Shown one piece after another: positions 1 to 7,709 of a stretch of DNA of 31,945 nucleotides (within the stretch, counting starts at the first letter, position 1; each line of letters opens with the position of its first letter). The position numbers were made by a program, and so were the translations under genes. A model generated the notes under the pieces. It did no database searches. It worked only from the letters and a program-made list of their open reading frames with translations, and was not told where the DNA came from. The stretch comes from Streptomyces alboflavus (GTDB taxonomy: Bacteria > Actinomycetota > Actinomycetes > Streptomycetales > Streptomycetaceae), in NCBI RefSeq assembly GCF_000716675.1, contig NZ_JNXT01000078.1, positions 1 through 31,945 on the forward strand, given 5' to 3'.

Positions 1-8
1 CCCCTGTA

Positions 9-47
9 TCGGCGCTCCGCGCCTCGTCCTCAATCGCCGGACGGGCT
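9..47 (+). repeat. REP-like intergenic repeat, copy A
   Basis: A 39-nt element made of two small dyads: GGCGCtccGCGCC, then GTCC...GGAC around 'tcaatcgcc'. The same core recurs at 161-199 (inverted), 26524-26562, 26649-26687 (inverted) and 31890-31928, always outside genes. The flank after it (ctctcccacccgc) is nearly the same as the flank after the copy at 31890. Its position 3' of genes and its hairpin content fit a REP/BIME-like or terminator-like role; this is inference. Confidence 0.85.
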
Positions 48-160
48 CTCTCCCACCCGCCCGCCCCCGCCATTGCTTCGGGCGGGGTGGTCCGCACTGC
101 CTGGCCGGTGTGGCTCCGCCCGCCTCGGTGAACTCTCCAGCCCGCCCCGGCGAAGTCTTC

Positions 161-199
161 AGCCCGTCCGGCGTTTGAGGACGAGGCGCGGAGCGCCGA
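161..199 (-). repeat. REP-like intergenic repeat, copy B (inverted)
   Basis: Reverse complement of the element at 9-47 with one change in the inner loop (gcgtttgag instead of gcgattgag). Copies A and B face each other across about 113 nt and could form a long cruciform or RNA stem. The hairpin at 210-228 sits just beyond it. A similar hairpin (GGGGGCtgcGCCCCC, 26495-26509) sits just outside the copy at 26524, so hairpin plus core looks like one extended module. Confidence 0.85.
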
Positions 200-286
200 C
201 AGCGGGGGTCCGGGGGCGCAGCCCCCGGTTTCGGGAAGGGGCGGGACTGGGGAGAGCCCCCGGCAGGGCCACCCCACCGCCACCCC

Positions 287-1153
287 TTAGAACGGATGCC
301 ACCGCACTGTCGGATCCCCGTCCCGGAGGGACGCCACGCGGCGGCGGAATTCGGCCAGGGCACGCGGGTTGGCGGGCGCATGCTGCGCGACCCACGCGCA
401 ACTCGCGGTCTCCCGGGCCCCACGCAAGACGGAACACCCCTCCCACTCCCGTACGTCCCACCCGTAGACCCGGGTGAACTCGTCATAGGCCTCGCCCCCG
501 AGCCCGTACCGGTCCCGGGACAGCGCCATGACGACAAGATCGTGCTCGCGCAGATCGGAGGAGAAGGTCTCGAGGTCCACGAGGACGGGCCCCTCGGGCC
601 CGACGAGTACGTTGCGCGGCAGCGCGTCCCCGTGCAGCGGCCCGGGCGTGAGGTGCGGCACGAGCGCGACGACGGCAGCCGCGAACCCGTCCCGCCGCGC
701 CCGCAGATACTCCGCGTCCTCCGCGTCGATCGCGTCCCCGGCGAGCCGCAGCCACCGCTCGACCCCACCGAGCAACTCACGCCGGGGCAGCCGGAAGGAG
801 GGAGCGGGCAGCGCGTGCACGAGGCGCAGGAGTTCGGCCAGGTCGGCGGGCCCGGCGGGCCGCACGGCCGGGGGCAGCCGGTGCCAGAGCGTCAGCGGAT
901 GCCCGGCGACGAACCACGGCTTGGGCTCGGCGGCCCGCACGGCCGGCACCCCGCACGCCCGCAGCCACTCGGCGACGGCCAGCTCGCGCCGCGCCCGGTC
1001 GAGGAGTTCCGGCGCGTCCCGGCCGACCTTCACGACGAGGTCGCCCACGGCGAACACGGCGTTCTCGCCGAGGGCGATCAGCTCAGGGCGGTCGCCGGCG
1101 GAGCCCGCGAGCCCCGCGGAGTTCAGTACGTCCCGTGCCCGTGCCTCGTCCAT
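287..1153 (-). CDS. Aminoglycoside phosphotransferase (APH)-family kinase
   Basis: Protein of 288 aa with an APH/choline-kinase-like fold. The N-lobe contains the strand VFAVGDLVVKVGRD with a likely ATP-binding Lys at 42. The catalytic loop is LHGDALPRNVLV (HGD 174-176, Asn181), followed by the metal-binding Asp in VLVDLE (Asp193); this is the standard HGDxxxxN...D arrangement. The family phosphorylates aminoglycosides, macrolides, homoserine or other small hydroxyl compounds. The substrate cannot be read from the sequence, and resistance should not be assumed. The ATG start has a good ribosome site (GGGAGG, 6 nt spacing). The gene stands alone: it diverges from the sugar importer at 1346 and is followed by the repeat region at 1-286. 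Confidence 0.85.
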   Translation of the reverse strand: MDEARARDVLNSAGLAGSAGDRPELIALGENAVFAVGDLVVKVGRDAPELLDRARRELAVAEWLRACGVPAVRAAEPKPWFVAGHPLTLWHRLPPAVRPAGPADLAELLRLVHALPAPSFRLPRRELLGGVERWLRLAGDAIDAEDAEYLRARRDGFAAAVVALVPHLTPGPLHGDALPRNVLVGPEGPVLVDLETFSSDLREHDLVVMALSRDRYGLGGEAYDEFTRVYGWDVREWEGCSVLRGARETASCAWVAQHAPANPRALAEFRRRVASLRDGDPTVRWHPF

Positions 1154-1345
1154 CCCATGCCTCCCGCACCCGGTGCCTCGCCCACGGCCGGAAGTCTCCA
1201 GCCGCCGCGCAAGTCTCGCATTCGCACAGGCCAGAGTGGACTTCCGGCGTGCGCGGTCGCTTGACGTATCAAGGTCACATCAGCACGATGACGGGGGCCG
1301 CCTGGGCGGCCAAAACCCAATCAGCCGCCCAAAGGAGCCGATTCC
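1154..1345. promoter_or_regulatory. Divergent intergenic region with promoter for the sugar importer
   Basis: For the plus strand I read TTGACG (1261-1266), a 17-nt spacer and CACGAT (1284-1289), giving a 5' UTR of about 50 nt. That UTR contains a tight hairpin (GGCCGCC 1296-1302, tg, GGCGGCC 1305-1311) and the ribosome site AAAGGAG (1331-1337). The -35 lies inside a small dyad TTGAcgtaTCAA (1261-1272). A 9-bp inverted pair, CCGGAAGTC (1188-1196) and GACTTCCGG (1239-1247), lies further upstream and could be a regulator site. A LacI/ROK-type repressor would be usual for such importers, but none is encoded nearby. Confidence 0.45.
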
Positions 1346-2341
1346 GTGACATTGGCGACCGCGAGCGAGCGGTCCGGCAGCAGCGGCTCCGGCGGGGGCC
1401 GATGGTGGTGGGGCCGCCGCAGACGCACCGGGGACGACGGGGACAAGGGCGGGGGCGCGGCGCGCGCCCGGGTGATGGACCACGGGGCCTGGTTCCTGGT
1501 TCTGCCCGCACTGCTCCCGATCCTCGTCCTCAGCGTCGGCCCGCTGCTCTACGGCATCTCGCTGGCCTTCACCGACTCCCAGTCGGGCCGCACCGAGCCC
1601 ACCGAGTGGATCGGGCTGCTGAACTTCCAGGACCTGCTGCACGACACCCTGTTCTGGGACTCGTTCCGGATCGGCCTGCTGTGGGCCGTCGGCGTGACCG
1701 TGCCGCAGTTCGTCCTGGCCCTCGGCCTCGCGCTCCTGCTCAGCCAGAACCTGCGCTTCCGTTGGCTGGCCCGCTCGCTCGCGATCATCCCGTGGGCGAT
1801 GCCGGAGGTCGTCGTCGGCATCATGTGGCGCCTCGTCTACAACCCTGATGCGGGAATCCTCAACGAGACCCTGCGCGATCTCGGCTTCGGGGACGGCCGC
1901 GACTGGCTGACGGGCATCGGCACCGCGCTGCCCGCCGTCATCGTCGTCGGTGTCTGGGCGGGCATGCCGCAGACGACGGTCGCGCTGCTCGCCGGGCTGC
2001 AGAACGTGCCGCGCGAACTCCACGAGGCCGCCGAGATGGACGGCGCGGGCGCCTGGCGCCGCTTCCGCACCGTCACCTGGCCCGCCCTGAAGCCCATCGC
2101 CCTCGCGATCACGGCGCTCAACTTCATCTGGAACTTCAACTCCTTCGCCCTGGTGTACGTCCTGACCAACGGCGGGCCCGGCGGCCGGACCCGCCTCCCG
2201 ATGCTGTTCGCGTACGAAGAGGCGTTCCGCTACGGCCAGTTCGGCTACGCGGCCGCGATGGGCTGTGTGATGGTCGCGCTCATCTCGGTGCTGCTCGCCG
2301 TGTATCTCGTGGGCCGGCTGAGAGGGGGCGACCAGCGGTGA
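1346..2341 (+). CDS. Sugar ABC transporter permease (MalF-like, CUT1)
   Basis: A 331-aa inner-membrane permease of a carbohydrate importer. After a Gly/Arg-rich cytoplasmic N-terminus (about 45 aa) come six predicted membrane helices. The cytoplasmic EAA loop that docks the ATPase is visible as EAAEMDGAGAWRRF. The start is GTG, with AAAGGAG eight nt upstream. It is the first gene of a three-gene operon: its TGA overlaps the next GTG (GTGA at 2338-2341), implying translational coupling. No ATPase is encoded nearby, so a shared MsiK-type ATPase encoded elsewhere is the likely partner, as known for Streptomyces CUT1 systems (inference). The substrate is unknown. Confidence 0.92.
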   Translation: MTLATASERSGSSGSGGGRWWWGRRRRTGDDGDKGGGAARARVMDHGAWFLVLPALLPILVLSVGPLLYGISLAFTDSQSGRTEPTEWIGLLNFQDLLHDTLFWDSFRIGLLWAVGVTVPQFVLALGLALLLSQNLRFRWLARSLAIIPWAMPEVVVGIMWRLVYNPDAGILNETLRDLGFGDGRDWLTGIGTALPAVIVVGVWAGMPQTTVALLAGLQNVPRELHEAAEMDGAGAWRRFRTVTWPALKPIALAITALNFIWNFNSFALVYVLTNGGPGGRTRLPMLFAYEEAFRYGQFGYAAAMGCVMVALISVLLAVYLVGRLRGGDQR

Positions 2342-3177
2342 CCCGACGGACAAGGAGGCCCGCGCGGGCGGGGCAGTACCTGGCGCTCCTCGCGTATCTG
2401 GTGTTCCTCGCCTTCCCGTTCCTGTGGCTGATCTCCACGTCCTTCAAACCGGCGCGCGAGCTGGGCAGCCTGCACCCCACCTGGATCCCCAAGGACCCCA
2501 CCCTCGCCAACTACCGCCAGGCCTTCGACGAACAGCCGCTGCTCGAAGCGGCGGGCAACTCCCTGATCGCGGCGCTGAGCGCGGCCGTCGTCGCCGTCGT
2601 CATCGCGACCCCGATGGCGTACGTCATGGCGCGGCACCGCACGCTGCTCGCCCGGGCCGCGACCGGCTGGGTCGTCGTCAGCCAGGCGTTCCCGTTCGTC
2701 CTGGTGATCATCCCGCTGTTCCTGGTCCTGAAGAACCTGCACCTGATCAACTCGCTGCCCGGACTGATCATGGTGTACGTGGTGTGGGCGCTGCCGTTCG
2801 CCCTGTGGATGCTCGTCGGGTACGTCCGTGCCGTGCCGACCGAGCTGGAGGAGGCCGCCGCCGTCGACGGCGCGAGCAAGCTGCGCACCCTGGTCTCGGT
2901 GACCGCGCCGCTGCTCGCACCGGGCATCGTGGCGACGGCCCTGTTCGCCTTCATCACCGCGTGGAACGAGTTCTTCTTCGCGCTCGTCCTGCTCAAGACC
3001 CCGGAGAAACAGACGTTGCCGGTCGTCCTCACGCACTTCCTCGGCGCGGAGGGCGCGGCCGACCTCGGCCCGCTCGCCGCCGCCGCGTTCCTCGCGACGC
3101 TCCCCTCGCTCGTGGTCTTCGCGATCATCCAGAAGCGGATCACCGGCGGCATGCTGGCCGGGGCGGTGAAGAGCTGA
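2338..3177 (+). CDS. Sugar ABC transporter permease (MalG-like, CUT1)
   Basis: A 279-aa second permease that should form a heterodimer with the upstream MalF-like protein. It has six predicted helices, the first within YLALLAYLVFLAFPFLWLIS. The EAA loop reads EEAAAVDGASKLRT, about 90 residues from the C-terminus. The GTG start overlaps the previous stop by four bases, and its own TGA shares one base with the ATG of the binding-protein gene at 3177. The three genes are therefore very likely made from one transcript. The C-terminus (QKRITGGMLAGAVKS) is the usual MalG-type ending, so the gene looks complete. Confidence 0.93.
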   Translation: MTRRTRRPARAGQYLALLAYLVFLAFPFLWLISTSFKPARELGSLHPTWIPKDPTLANYRQAFDEQPLLEAAGNSLIAALSAAVVAVVIATPMAYVMARHRTLLARAATGWVVVSQAFPFVLVIIPLFLVLKNLHLINSLPGLIMVYVVWALPFALWMLVGYVRAVPTELEEAAAVDGASKLRTLVSVTAPLLAPGIVATALFAFITAWNEFFFALVLLKTPEKQTLPVVLTHFLGAEGAADLGPLAAAAFLATLPSLVVFAIIQKRITGGMLAGAVKS

Positions 3178-4472
3178 TGACGGTACGCGTACGCGCGCTC
3201 GGCGCCGTGGCCGCCGCGCTCGTCCTGCTGCTCGCCGGATGCTCCGACGGCGGCGACGGTGAGTCGGACGGACGGATCACGCTGCGCTTCCAGTCCCTGG
3301 CCTGGCAGCAGGAGTCCGTCGAGGCCAACAAGGAGCTGGTGGAGGAGTGGAACGCCATCCACCCCGACGTCAAGGTCGAGTACGTCCAGGGAAGTTGGAC
3401 CAGCATCCACGACCAGCTGCTCACCTCCTTCGAGGGCGGTGAGGCGCCGGACATCATCCACGACGCGTCCGACGACCTCGCGGACTTCGCCTACGGCGGC
3501 TATCTCGCGGACCTCGGCGACCTCCTGCCGCAGCGGCTGAAGTCCGACATCCCGAAGGCGAGTTGGGACACCGCGACCTTCGGCGGCAAGGTCTACGGAG
3601 TGCCGTTCCTCCAGGAGCCGCGCGTCCTGATCGCCAACGCGAAGTGGCTGAAGGAGTCCGGGGTGCGCATCCCGACCCCGCAGAAGCCGTGGACCTGGCC
3701 GGAGTTCCGGTCGGTGACGAAGGAACTCGGCGACGGCGACGGCAAGTTCGGTGTCGCCTGGCCGCTGAAGGACCCCGTGTCGGCGACCCTCAACCTGTCC
3801 TTGTCGACCGGCGGCCAGCTGTTCCACCGGCGGGCCGACGGCAAGGCCGAGATCCGCTTCGAGGCGGCCGACGAGGTCATGCCGCGCACCGTCCACGACC
3901 AGGTCAACGTGGACGGCAGCGCCTCGGGCAGCACGCTCGGCATGGGCGGCTCGGACACGCTGCCCGGCTTCTTCGGCGGCAAGTACGCCATGGTGCCGCT
4001 CGGCTTCTCCTACCGGCAGCAGATCTCCCAGCAGGCGCCCAAGGGCTTCGACTGGCAGGTCCTGCCCGCGCCCGCCGGGGCGGACGGGCTCGCGCAGGGC
4101 GTCAGCCCGCAGACCCTCTCGGTCGCCGAGGACAGCCCGCACAAGAAGGAGGCCGCCCGGTTCATCGACTTCTTCCTGCGGCCCGCGAACATGGTGCGGC
4201 TCGCCCGCGGCGACTGGATGCTGCCCACTGGCAAGGAAGCCCTGAAGGACCCGGCGCTGCGCACCAAGAAGGACGACTGGGCGACCGGCACCGCCCTCGC
4301 GGGACACCTGCGGCCCGCCCCCGCCCAGTCCGTGCGCGGCTACCCGGAGTGGAAGGACAAGATCGCGACCCCCGCGCTCCAGGAGTACTACAGCGGCGCG
4401 ATCGGCCTGGACGAACTGCGCCGACGCCTGGTGAAGGACGGCAACCTGGTCCTGAAGCGCTACCAGCGCTGA
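3177..4472 (+). CDS. Extracellular sugar-binding lipoprotein (ABC importer)
   Basis: A 431-aa family 1 extracellular solute-binding protein. The N-terminus is a lipoprotein signal: basic start, hydrophobic stretch and lipobox LLAGC with the lipidated Cys at 22. The mature part has features usual for CUT1 binding proteins (GGEAPDIIHDASDDLADFA, TFGGKVYGVPF, GGKYAMVPLGFSY). I chose the ATG at 3177 because it overlaps the permease stop and places the lipobox correctly; an upstream in-frame extension would run through the permease gene. It delivers an unidentified sugar or oligosaccharide to the two permeases. Transcription ends at the strong hairpin at 4483-4537. Confidence 0.92.
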   Translation: MTVRVRALGAVAAALVLLLAGCSDGGDGESDGRITLRFQSLAWQQESVEANKELVEEWNAIHPDVKVEYVQGSWTSIHDQLLTSFEGGEAPDIIHDASDDLADFAYGGYLADLGDLLPQRLKSDIPKASWDTATFGGKVYGVPFLQEPRVLIANAKWLKESGVRIPTPQKPWTWPEFRSVTKELGDGDGKFGVAWPLKDPVSATLNLSLSTGGQLFHRRADGKAEIRFEAADEVMPRTVHDQVNVDGSASGSTLGMGGSDTLPGFFGGKYAMVPLGFSYRQQISQQAPKGFDWQVLPAPAGADGLAQGVSPQTLSVAEDSPHKKEAARFIDFFLRPANMVRLARGDWMLPTGKEALKDPALRTKKDDWATGTALAGHLRPAPAQSVRGYPEWKDKIATPALQEYYSGAIGLDELRRRLVKDGNLVLKRYQR

Positions 4473-4482
4473 CGATCGCGGC

Positions 4483-4537
4483 ACGCGGGTACGGGGGCCA
4501 CGCACACGCACACGCGGCGTGGCCCCCGTACCCGCGT
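4483..4537. terminator. Bidirectional terminator, 20-bp perfect hairpin
   Basis: The arms at 4483-4502 and 4518-4537 are perfectly complementary over 20 bp, with a 15-nt loop. The hairpin starts 11 nt after the binding-protein stop and ends 7 nt before the stop of the converging minus-strand gene, so it can serve both. There is no clear U tract, as is common in Streptomyces. Confidence 0.85.
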
Positions 4538-4543
4538 ACCGGC

Positions 4544-5605
4544 TCAGACGCCGACCGACTCCTCCATCTCCTCCTCCGCCTCGTCGGCCTTCGCGGCCCC
4601 GCCGCCCCCGGCGGCCGGTGCCGCGACCGCCCGCTGCCGCCGCTCCCGCAGCGCCGCCACCGCCGTGAGCGCGAGCCCCGCCGCCAGCCACGCGACCAGC
4701 GTCCAGACGGACCGCCCGAGGTCGAGGCCGTCGAAGTACAACTGACCCCGGACGCCCTCGACGAAGCCCGCGCCGTTCCAGAAGGAGTGCAGCGAGCCGT
4801 AGAAGCCGTTCTGCAGCTCGGGCCGGAACAGGCCGCCGGACGACGTGAAGTTGAGCATCACGAAGAGGACCATCATCGCGAGCGTCGTCCAGCGCTTGAG
4901 GAACGTGTGCAGGCCGAGGCCGATGAAGAGGATGCCCGCCGAGTACAGCCAGGCCATCGCCCACACCCCGGCGAGCCCGTGGTGCGCGAGGTGGAACACC
5001 GGCCCCGCGAGGGCCGCCCCGATCACGCTCACGGCGAGCGAGACCCCGGCGGCGAGCGCGGCCCGCGTCCGCATCCGCAGCCCCGCGCCCGCGGCGCCGA
5101 GCGCGGCGACCGAGGCGTAGGAGCCGATGCTCACGGCGACCAGGAGGAAGAAGAGCCCCTGCCCGGTCGGGTCGTCGTCGACCAGGGCGGCCACGTCGGT
5201 GACCTTCAGGGGAGCGCCCTCGGCCGCGGCGAGCGGCGTGAAGACCTTCTCCGTGGCGAGCGCGCTCATGTCGGAGCCCGCGGAGGCCACCAGGAGCTCG
5301 GGGGCCTTGGTGTCCGGGACGTACGCCCCGGAGATGTCGAGGGACTTCAGCGCGTCGACGGCCTGCGCGCGGGAGGCGAGCGGCCGTACGTCGAGGGTGT
5401 CGCCCGCCCCGGCGCCGAGGGACCGGGCGACGTCGTGGGCGCGGGCGTCGGTGCCCACGACCGCGACCGGCAGCTGGTGCGGCTCGGGTGTGACGAAGGC
5501 GCTCATATAGGCGAGCCCCATGCCCAGGCACATCAGCAAGGGCGTCACGAGATGGACGAGTACGTGACCGAGGGGGCCGAGGGGGCCGCGGGCGGTGGCC
5601 GTCAT
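4544..5605 (-). CDS. YhgE/Pip-like (ABC-2 superfamily) membrane protein
   Basis: A 353-aa membrane protein. One N-terminal helix (HVLVHLVTPLLMCLGMGLAYMSAF) is followed by an extracellular domain of about 125 aa (PHQLPVAVVG to DDDPTGQG). Five or so helices follow, then a charged Ala/Glu tail. This layout fits the YhgE/Pip and DUF3533 group, related to ABC-2 permeases, which lack their own ATPase. Function is uncertain; relatives have been linked to phage infection, secretion or drug efflux. The ATG at 5605 has GGGAG eight nt upstream, so I discard 19 extra in-frame codons. It diverges from a MarR regulator at 5687, with operator-like palindromes between them, which suggests MarR-controlled export. 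Confidence 0.75.
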   Translation of the reverse strand: MTATARGPLGPLGHVLVHLVTPLLMCLGMGLAYMSAFVTPEPHQLPVAVVGTDARAHDVARSLGAGAGDTLDVRPLASRAQAVDALKSLDISGAYVPDTKAPELLVASAGSDMSALATEKVFTPLAAAEGAPLKVTDVAALVDDDPTGQGLFFLLVAVSIGSYASVAALGAAGAGLRMRTRAALAAGVSLAVSVIGAALAGPVFHLAHHGLAGVWAMAWLYSAGILFIGLGLHTFLKRWTTLAMMVLFVMLNFTSSGGLFRPELQNGFYGSLHSFWNGAGFVEGVRGQLYFDGLDLGRSVWTLVAWLAAGLALTAVAALRERRQRAVAAPAAGGGGAAKADEAEEEMEESVGV

Positions 5606-5622
5606 GCAGATCGCTCCCAATG

Positions 5623-5663
5623 GTTGGCTTATACAACTCACACTCAATGTTGTACTGTACAAC
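5623..5663. promoter_or_regulatory. Two MarR-type operator palindromes in divergent promoter
   Basis: GTTGTAC-T-GTACAAC (5649-5663) is a perfect 15-nt palindrome. A second, imperfect copy with the same GTTG...CAAC ends lies at 5623-5637; the centres are 26 bp apart. The second copy overlaps a minus-strand -10-like TATAAG (5633-5628) for the membrane protein gene. The position between a MarR gene and its divergent target is the classic autoregulatory layout, so both genes are probably repressed by the MarR protein. Confidence 0.7.
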
Positions 5664-5686
5664 CATTAGTGGAGGAGGCGGAAACC

Positions 5687-6139
5687 GTGACCGAGAACGA
5701 GTCGGGCCGGGACGGGCCGATCGAGATCATCCAGCGTGAGATGACGGCGTTCGCGCGGCGGGCGCGGGCCAGTGCCGCCCGGATGCACCCCGAACTCTCC
5801 CTGGTGTCCTTCACGCTCCTGAGCCACCTGGAGGACCGGGGCGGCTGCCGGGCCACGGACCTCGCGGCGTACTACACGCTCGACAAGTCGACGATCAGCA
5901 GGCAGGTGGGGGCCCTGGAGAAGGCCGGTCTGGTGGAGCGGCGCCTCGATCCGGACGACCACCGCGTGCAGGTACTGCACCTGACCGAGCGTGGCACGGG
6001 GCTGCTCAAGGGGGTCACCGACAGCCGCCGGGTGGCGTTCCGGGAGCGCCTCGCGGGCTGGAGCGGGCCGGATCTGGAGCGCTTCGCGGAGTATCTCCTT
6101 CGGTATAACGCGGGGGCGCCGGAGGGGGAGGTGTCCTGA
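5687..6139 (+). CDS. MarR-family transcriptional regulator
   Basis: A 150-aa protein with the MarR winged helix. The recognition region is CRATDLAAYYTLDKSTISRQVGALEKAGLVERR, followed by the wing DPDDHRVQVLHLTERG, where the basic and aspartate residues match the family. Flanking helices would form the dimer interface. The GTG start at 5687 has a strong ribosome site (GGAGGAGG, 5671-5678); upstream in-frame codons cross the palindromic region and are unlikely to be used. It most likely binds the two palindromes at 5623-5663 and controls itself and the divergent YhgE/Pip-like gene. The inducer is unknown. Confidence 0.9.
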   Translation: MTENESGRDGPIEIIQREMTAFARRARASAARMHPELSLVSFTLLSHLEDRGGCRATDLAAYYTLDKSTISRQVGALEKAGLVERRLDPDDHRVQVLHLTERGTGLLKGVTDSRRVAFRERLAGWSGPDLERFAEYLLRYNAGAPEGEVS

Positions 6140-6153
6140 CGCAGAGAAAAGGG

Positions 6154-6183
6154 TTGCACGAGACGTATCGTCTCGCTTAGGGT
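6154..6183 (+). promoter_or_regulatory. Leaderless promoter of mgt with an operator in its spacer
   Basis: TTGCAC (6154-6159), an 18-nt spacer and TAGGGT (6178-6183) precede the ATG at 6191 by 7 nt, so transcription should start at or next to the start codon. There is no Shine-Dalgarno sequence. The spacer is almost filled by a perfect palindrome CGAGACG-TAT-CGTCTCG (6159-6175). A repressor bound there would block RNA polymerase directly. Size and position suit a TetR-family repressor; it does not match the MarR palindromes at 5623-5663, so the regulator is probably encoded elsewhere. Confidence 0.6.
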
Positions 6184-6190
6184 TTGGGGC

Positions 6191-7432
6191 ATGACCACAC
6201 CGCAGCGTGCCCATATCGCCATGTTCTCCATCGCCGCCCACGGGCACGTGAACCCGAGCCTCGAAGTGATCCGGGAACTCGTCGCCCGCGGCCACCGCGT
6301 CACGTACGCGATTCCGCACGCCTTCGAGGAGAAGATCGCCGAGACCGGGGCCGAGCCCGTGCTCTACACCACCACGCTCCCGGGCCCCGACGCCGACCCG
6401 GAGGCCTGGGGCGACACCCTGATCGACAACATCGAGCCGTTCCTGAACGACGCCGTCAACGCGCTGCCCCAGCTCCTCGCGGCGTACGAGGGCGACGAAC
6501 CGGACATCGTCCTGCACGACGTCACCTCCTACCCCGCGCGTGTGCTCGCCCGCCGCTGGGGCGTCCCCGAGATCTCCCTCTCGCCGAACCTGGTGGCCTG
6601 GGAGGGGTACGAGGAGGAGGTCGGCGAACCGCTCTACGCGCCGCTGCGGGAGACCGAGCGCGGCCAGGCGTACTTCGCGCGTTTCCAGGCCTGGCTCGCG
6701 GAGAACGGGATCACCCAGCACCACGACCCGTTCGTCGGCCGCCCGCCGCGCTCGCTCGTCCTGATCCCCAAGGCGCTGCAGCCGAACGCCGACCGGGTCG
6801 ACGAGAGCGTGCACACCTTCGTCGGCGCCTGCCAGGGCGACCGCGCCGGGCAGGGCGACTGGCAGCGCCCGGCGGCCGCGCAGAAGGTGGTGCTCGTGTC
6901 GCTCGGCTCGGCGTTCACCAAGCAGCCCGGGTTCTACCGCGCGTGCGTCGAGGCCTTCGGTGACCTGCCCGGCTGGCACCTGGTGCTCCAGATCGGCAAG
7001 CACGTCGACCTCGCCGACCTCGGCGAGGTGCCCGCCAACGTCGAGGTGCACCGCTGGGTGCCGCAGCTGGCGATCCTCAAGCAGGCCGACGCCTTCATCA
7101 CGCACGCCGGGGCGGGCGGCAGCCAGGAGGGCCTTGCCACGGGGACGCCGATGGTGGCCGTGCCGCAGGCCGTCGACCAGTTCGGCAACGCGGACATGCT
7201 CCAGGGCCTCGGGGTCGCCCGGCACCTGCCCATGGAGGAGGCCGACGCGAGGACGCTGCGCGCGGCGGTCCTCGACCTGGTGTCCGACCCCGAAGTCGCC
7301 CGCAGGCTCGACGAGGTGCGCGCGGGCATGGCGGGGGAGGGTGGCACGAAGATGGCGGCCGACCTGATCGAGGAGGAGATTGTGCGGGCCGCGCGTGGCG
7401 GCGCCGTGAAGGCCGCGGGCGGGGAGCGGTGA
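6191..7432 (+). CDS. mgt: Macrolide glycosyltransferase (OleD/MGT family)
   Basis: A 413-aa GT1/GT-B glycosyltransferase. The N-terminus ([20 protein letters not shown]) and much of the rest match OleD of Streptomyces antibioticus closely from memory. The catalytic pair is visible as His19 (GHVNP) and Asp110 (VLHDVTSY). The nucleotide-sugar site lies around [19 protein letters not shown] and [12 protein letters not shown] near the C-terminus. The family transfers glucose from UDP-glucose to the desosamine 2'-OH of macrolides and to many other acceptors, giving macrolide inactivation or self-protection. It acts in the cytoplasm. No macrolide biosynthesis genes are in the window, so it may be a stand-alone resistance or detoxification gene. 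The operator inside its promoter suggests induction. Confidence 0.93.
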   Translation: MTTPQRAHIAMFSIAAHGHVNPSLEVIRELVARGHRVTYAIPHAFEEKIAETGAEPVLYTTTLPGPDADPEAWGDTLIDNIEPFLNDAVNALPQLLAAYEGDEPDIVLHDVTSYPARVLARRWGVPEISLSPNLVAWEGYEEEVGEPLYAPLRETERGQAYFARFQAWLAENGITQHHDPFVGRPPRSLVLIPKALQPNADRVDESVHTFVGACQGDRAGQGDWQRPAAAQKVVLVSLGSAFTKQPGFYRACVEAFGDLPGWHLVLQIGKHVDLADLGEVPANVEVHRWVPQLAILKQADAFITHAGAGGSQEGLATGTPMVAVPQAVDQFGNADMLQGLGVARHLPMEEADARTLRAAVLDLVSDPEVARRLDEVRAGMAGEGGTKMAADLIEEEIVRAARGGAVKAAGGER

Positions 7433-7709
7433 CCGATTGGTGGTACTTCAGGGCGAGTTGACGGCACTTCGGTGTGAGTGTGAGGGGTGCCGACCGGGCC
7501 GGACGTAACGCTCCGCGACGCCTTTCGGTAACGGCCGAGTCATTCGATAACGCTCGCATAACGCGGGCCCATCCTGGCTTGGCCATGGACCGGGTATGTC
7601 TGTGTGACCGATAACCCTGCCCAAAGGTTGCGTACGTAAGCGCTTGTTCCTTCCGTGAATGGCTACCTAGCGTGAGATGAACTTCATTCGAACGCCAGGA
7701 AGTTGACCC
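7433..7709 (+). promoter_or_regulatory. Intergenic region with promoter and TAACG cluster
   Basis: TTGTTC (7644-7649), an 18-nt spacer and TAGCGT (7668-7673) form a plausible promoter for the gene at 7710. AGGAAG lies 8 nt before that ATG. Further upstream, TAACG occurs four times on the plus strand (starts 7506, 7529, 7548, 7559), two of them as GTAACGCTC and ATAACGCTC. These may be regulator sites or chance. An 8-nt dyad AAGCGCTT lies just before the -35. I see no gene here. Confidence 0.4.

Larger units (their letters stand above)
1..286. other. Intergenic region with REP-like repeats and a hairpin
   Basis: I see no convincing gene here; the frames open in this stretch are GC-bias artefacts. 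It holds two opposed copies of a 39-nt repeat (9-47 and 161-199). A perfect 8-bp stem (CCGGGGGC at 210-217, loop gca, GCCCCCGG at 221-228) lies downstream of the minus-strand kinase gene that ends at 287. That hairpin could end the kinase transcript. Confidence 0.6.

Noticed and set aside
73..477. Plus-strand frame of 134 codons over the first repeats
   Set aside because: It is composed of Pro, Arg and Gly from repeat sequence, has no family resemblance and overlaps the kinase gene antisense.
2511..5666. Open reading frame of more than 1000 codons on the minus strand, antisense to the permease and binding-protein genes
   Set aside because: It overlaps four well-recognised genes, has low-complexity Arg/Gly/Ala composition and crosses the 4483-4537 terminator. 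It is an effect of high GC3.
3563..5686. In-frame upstream extension of the MarR gene by about 700 codons
   Set aside because: It runs through the binding-protein gene, the terminator and the divergent gene. The GTG at 5687 has its own strong ribosome site.
6191..7432. Macrolide biosynthesis gene cluster
   Set aside because: Only the glycosyltransferase is present; no polyketide synthase, deoxysugar or tailoring genes are in the window.
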